This document shows, one piece after another, positions 13,406-14,468 of a DNA stretch of 14,468 bases. The notes below the pieces were generated by a model. It was not told the origin of the DNA. It saw only the letters and a program-made list of their open reading frames with translations, and searched no databases. A program made the translations under genes and the position numbers. Source of the stretch: Rubrobacter sp. (GTDB lineage Bacteria; Actinomycetota; Rubrobacteria; Rubrobacterales; Rubrobacteraceae); assembly GCA_016781705.1 (NCBI GenBank), contig JADDPV010000275.1, positions 1 through 14,468 of the forward strand. Reading direction: 5' to 3'. Each line of letters starts with the position of its first letter. The stretch's first letter is position 1.

Positions 13406-14223
13406 TTAGTAGGGTTTCAGATCCCCAACCGCGATTTCTCCGCCGCGCGACTCCTTGGGCAGCCAGCCGAAGCTCTCCTCCGTCGTCCCGGTCGTCGGGT
13501 TGTACTCGAGGCCCACATACCCACCGTAACCGAGCTCGTCGAGTTGGGCGAGGACATAGGGGTAATGGATCTCCCCCGTCCCCGGCTCCCCGCGGCCCGG
13601 CGAGTCCGCAACTTGGACGTGCCCGATCATGCCTATGTGCTCCCGCAGGTTCGCGACCAGGTTCCCCTCCATCCGCTGCATGTGGTAGAAGTCGTGCTGA
13701 ATCTTCACGTTCCCCCGCCCCACGCTCCGCACGAACTCCACCGCCTGCGCCGTCGTGTACAGGAGGCACACGGCCCGTTCTCGAAGGTGTTCATGGCCTC
13801 CACCACCACCTCGACGCCGGCCTCCCGAGCCTCGTCGGCGGCGAACCCTACGTTGTTTCTCGCCAGATCCAATTGCTCCTCGCGCTCCATGCCCGACAAG
13901 GCGTGTCCCACGAGGACGTTCATCCGGCGACATCCCAGAGAACGCGCCAACTCCAGCGCCACCGGCACGTTCTCCCGGAACCGCGGCTCACGATCCGGGG
14001 CACTTACCAGCCCCCGGTCACCCGCCGGCATGTCCCCGGCATCGAAGTTGAAGAGCGCGACTCAACGCCCGTGTCCTTGATCACCCCCTCCACCTCGCCG
14101 AGGTCCTCGCCGGACGGCCACCAGAACTCGACTGCCGAAGAGCCGGCCTCGGCCGCCCGCCCAAACCGCTCCAGAAAATGGCACCTCCTTGAACAAAATG
14201 GAAACGTTCGCGCTGAACCTCAT
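13406..14223 (-). pseudogene. hyi: Broken hydroxypyruvate isomerase
   Basis: Hyi interconverts hydroxypyruvate and tartronate semialdehyde and is a TIM-barrel enzyme of about 260 residues. The reading starts at ATG 14221-14223 after GGGAGGAGG with MRFSANVSILFKEVPF. A first shift follows within the TTTTCTGG stretch near 14173-14178, giving LERFGRAAEAGSSAVEFWWP. A second near 14069-14073 gives ALFNFDAGDMPAGDRGL and RFRENVPVALELARSLGCRR. A third near 13768-13773 gives CLLYTTAQAVEFVRSVGRGN, FYHMQRMEGN, GHVQVADSPGRGEPGTGEIH and GYVGLEYNPTTGTTEESFGW. Total length (818 nt) equals an intact gene, so each shift is a small indel, and two look like loss of one G. It was the first gene of the minus-strand run. 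Basecalling error is the main alternative to decay. Confidence 0.88.
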
Positions 14224-14468
14224 CCTCCTCCCAACGTCCCATCCCCTTCGCAAGGGATTTGTACCTTACATGCTTATTACTAGCACAACCAGCCCACCAA
14301 TAAACACCACGTTCCGTATGATGAAAACATGCAGGCATCGGTCGATGTACTAAGCACTTAGAAGCATCAAATGCGGGCTTGCGGGAAGCAGACGAGAGAT
14401 GACACAATCGGTTGGATTAGTTGAGGCCTGGTCATAAATAAAAGATGAGGCCGCGCCAGGGCTTGACC
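14224..14468 (-). promoter_or_regulatory. Upstream region of the glycolate operon with clustered palindromes
   Basis: No gene was recognised. The promoter and control sites of the hyi-glxR-glcDEF-citE run should lie here. Three short interrupted palindromes are packed within 33 bases: ATGC-AG-GCAT (14329-14338), CATCG-GT-CGATG (14336-14347) and CTAAG-CA-CTTAG (14350-14361). Nearer hyi, ATCCCCTT-CGC-AAGGGAT (14241-14258) can form a hairpin with one bulge. The sequence is clearly richer in A and T than the genes. Several weak -10-like sites (for example TACAAA and TAATAA) occur on the minus strand near 14260-14280, but none has a convincing -35. A minus-strand frame entering from the right edge ends at a TGA near 14370 and was not identified. 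Confidence 0.4.

Noticed and set aside
14081..14407. A 108-codon minus-strand frame covering the hyi start
   Set aside because: It is out of frame with the recognisable hydroxypyruvate isomerase text and crosses the upstream control region; it is a shadow created by the first hyi frameshift.
1..14468. tRNA, rRNA, CRISPR array, transposase or phage genes
   Set aside because: No cloverleaf-like or rRNA-like sequence, no regularly spaced repeats, and no transposase or integrase motif were seen. The short palindromes do not flank any element.

Overview
The window is GC-rich bacterial DNA with strong GC-type codon bias and many GTG starts. Its gene content (folate-dependent TrmFO, a three-subunit GlcDEF glycolate oxidase, a membrane-anchored YVTN propeller, an S11 D-Ala-D-Ala carboxypeptidase) suggests a deep-branching actinobacterium, most plausibly Rubrobacter-like. 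That assignment rests on recalled protein style, not on a search.

Layout. The left edge holds the last 13 codons of a probable EamA/DMT transporter (+). An acetolactate decarboxylase (budA/alsD, -) converges on it. Next come the C-terminal relic of a D-Ala-D-Ala ligase (+) and an intact dacA-type carboxypeptidase (+). On the minus strand follow trmFO and, overlapping its stop, a decayed rraA. After about 0.5 kb with no convincing gene come a TVP38/DedA-type membrane protein and a membrane-anchored seven-bladed YVTN propeller. The right half is one minus-strand run read from the right edge: hyi (broken), glxR (broken), glcD, glcE, glcF and a CitE/malyl-CoA-lyase-like gene.

How the genes fit together. 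GlcDEF oxidises glycolate to glyoxylate. Hyi and GlxR normally serve the glycerate branch, interconverting hydroxypyruvate and tartronate semialdehyde and reducing the latter to glycerate. Both are dead here: hyi carries three frameshifts, and glxR carries two frameshifts plus an internal loss of about 290-300 bp. The downstream glcDEF and citE genes are intact and tightly coupled. This suggests a glycolate locus that has lost its glycerate branch and kept glycolate oxidation next to an acyl-CoA lyase able in principle to act on glyoxylate-derived thioesters.

The window holds four pseudogenes (ddl, rraA, glxR, hyi) among intact genes. I saw no tRNA, rRNA, CRISPR array or recognisable insertion sequence, and no clear undescribed multi-gene system. 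The most interesting signals are the selective decay of the promoter-proximal half of the glycolate operon, its association with citE, and small palindromes or hairpins at operon junctions.
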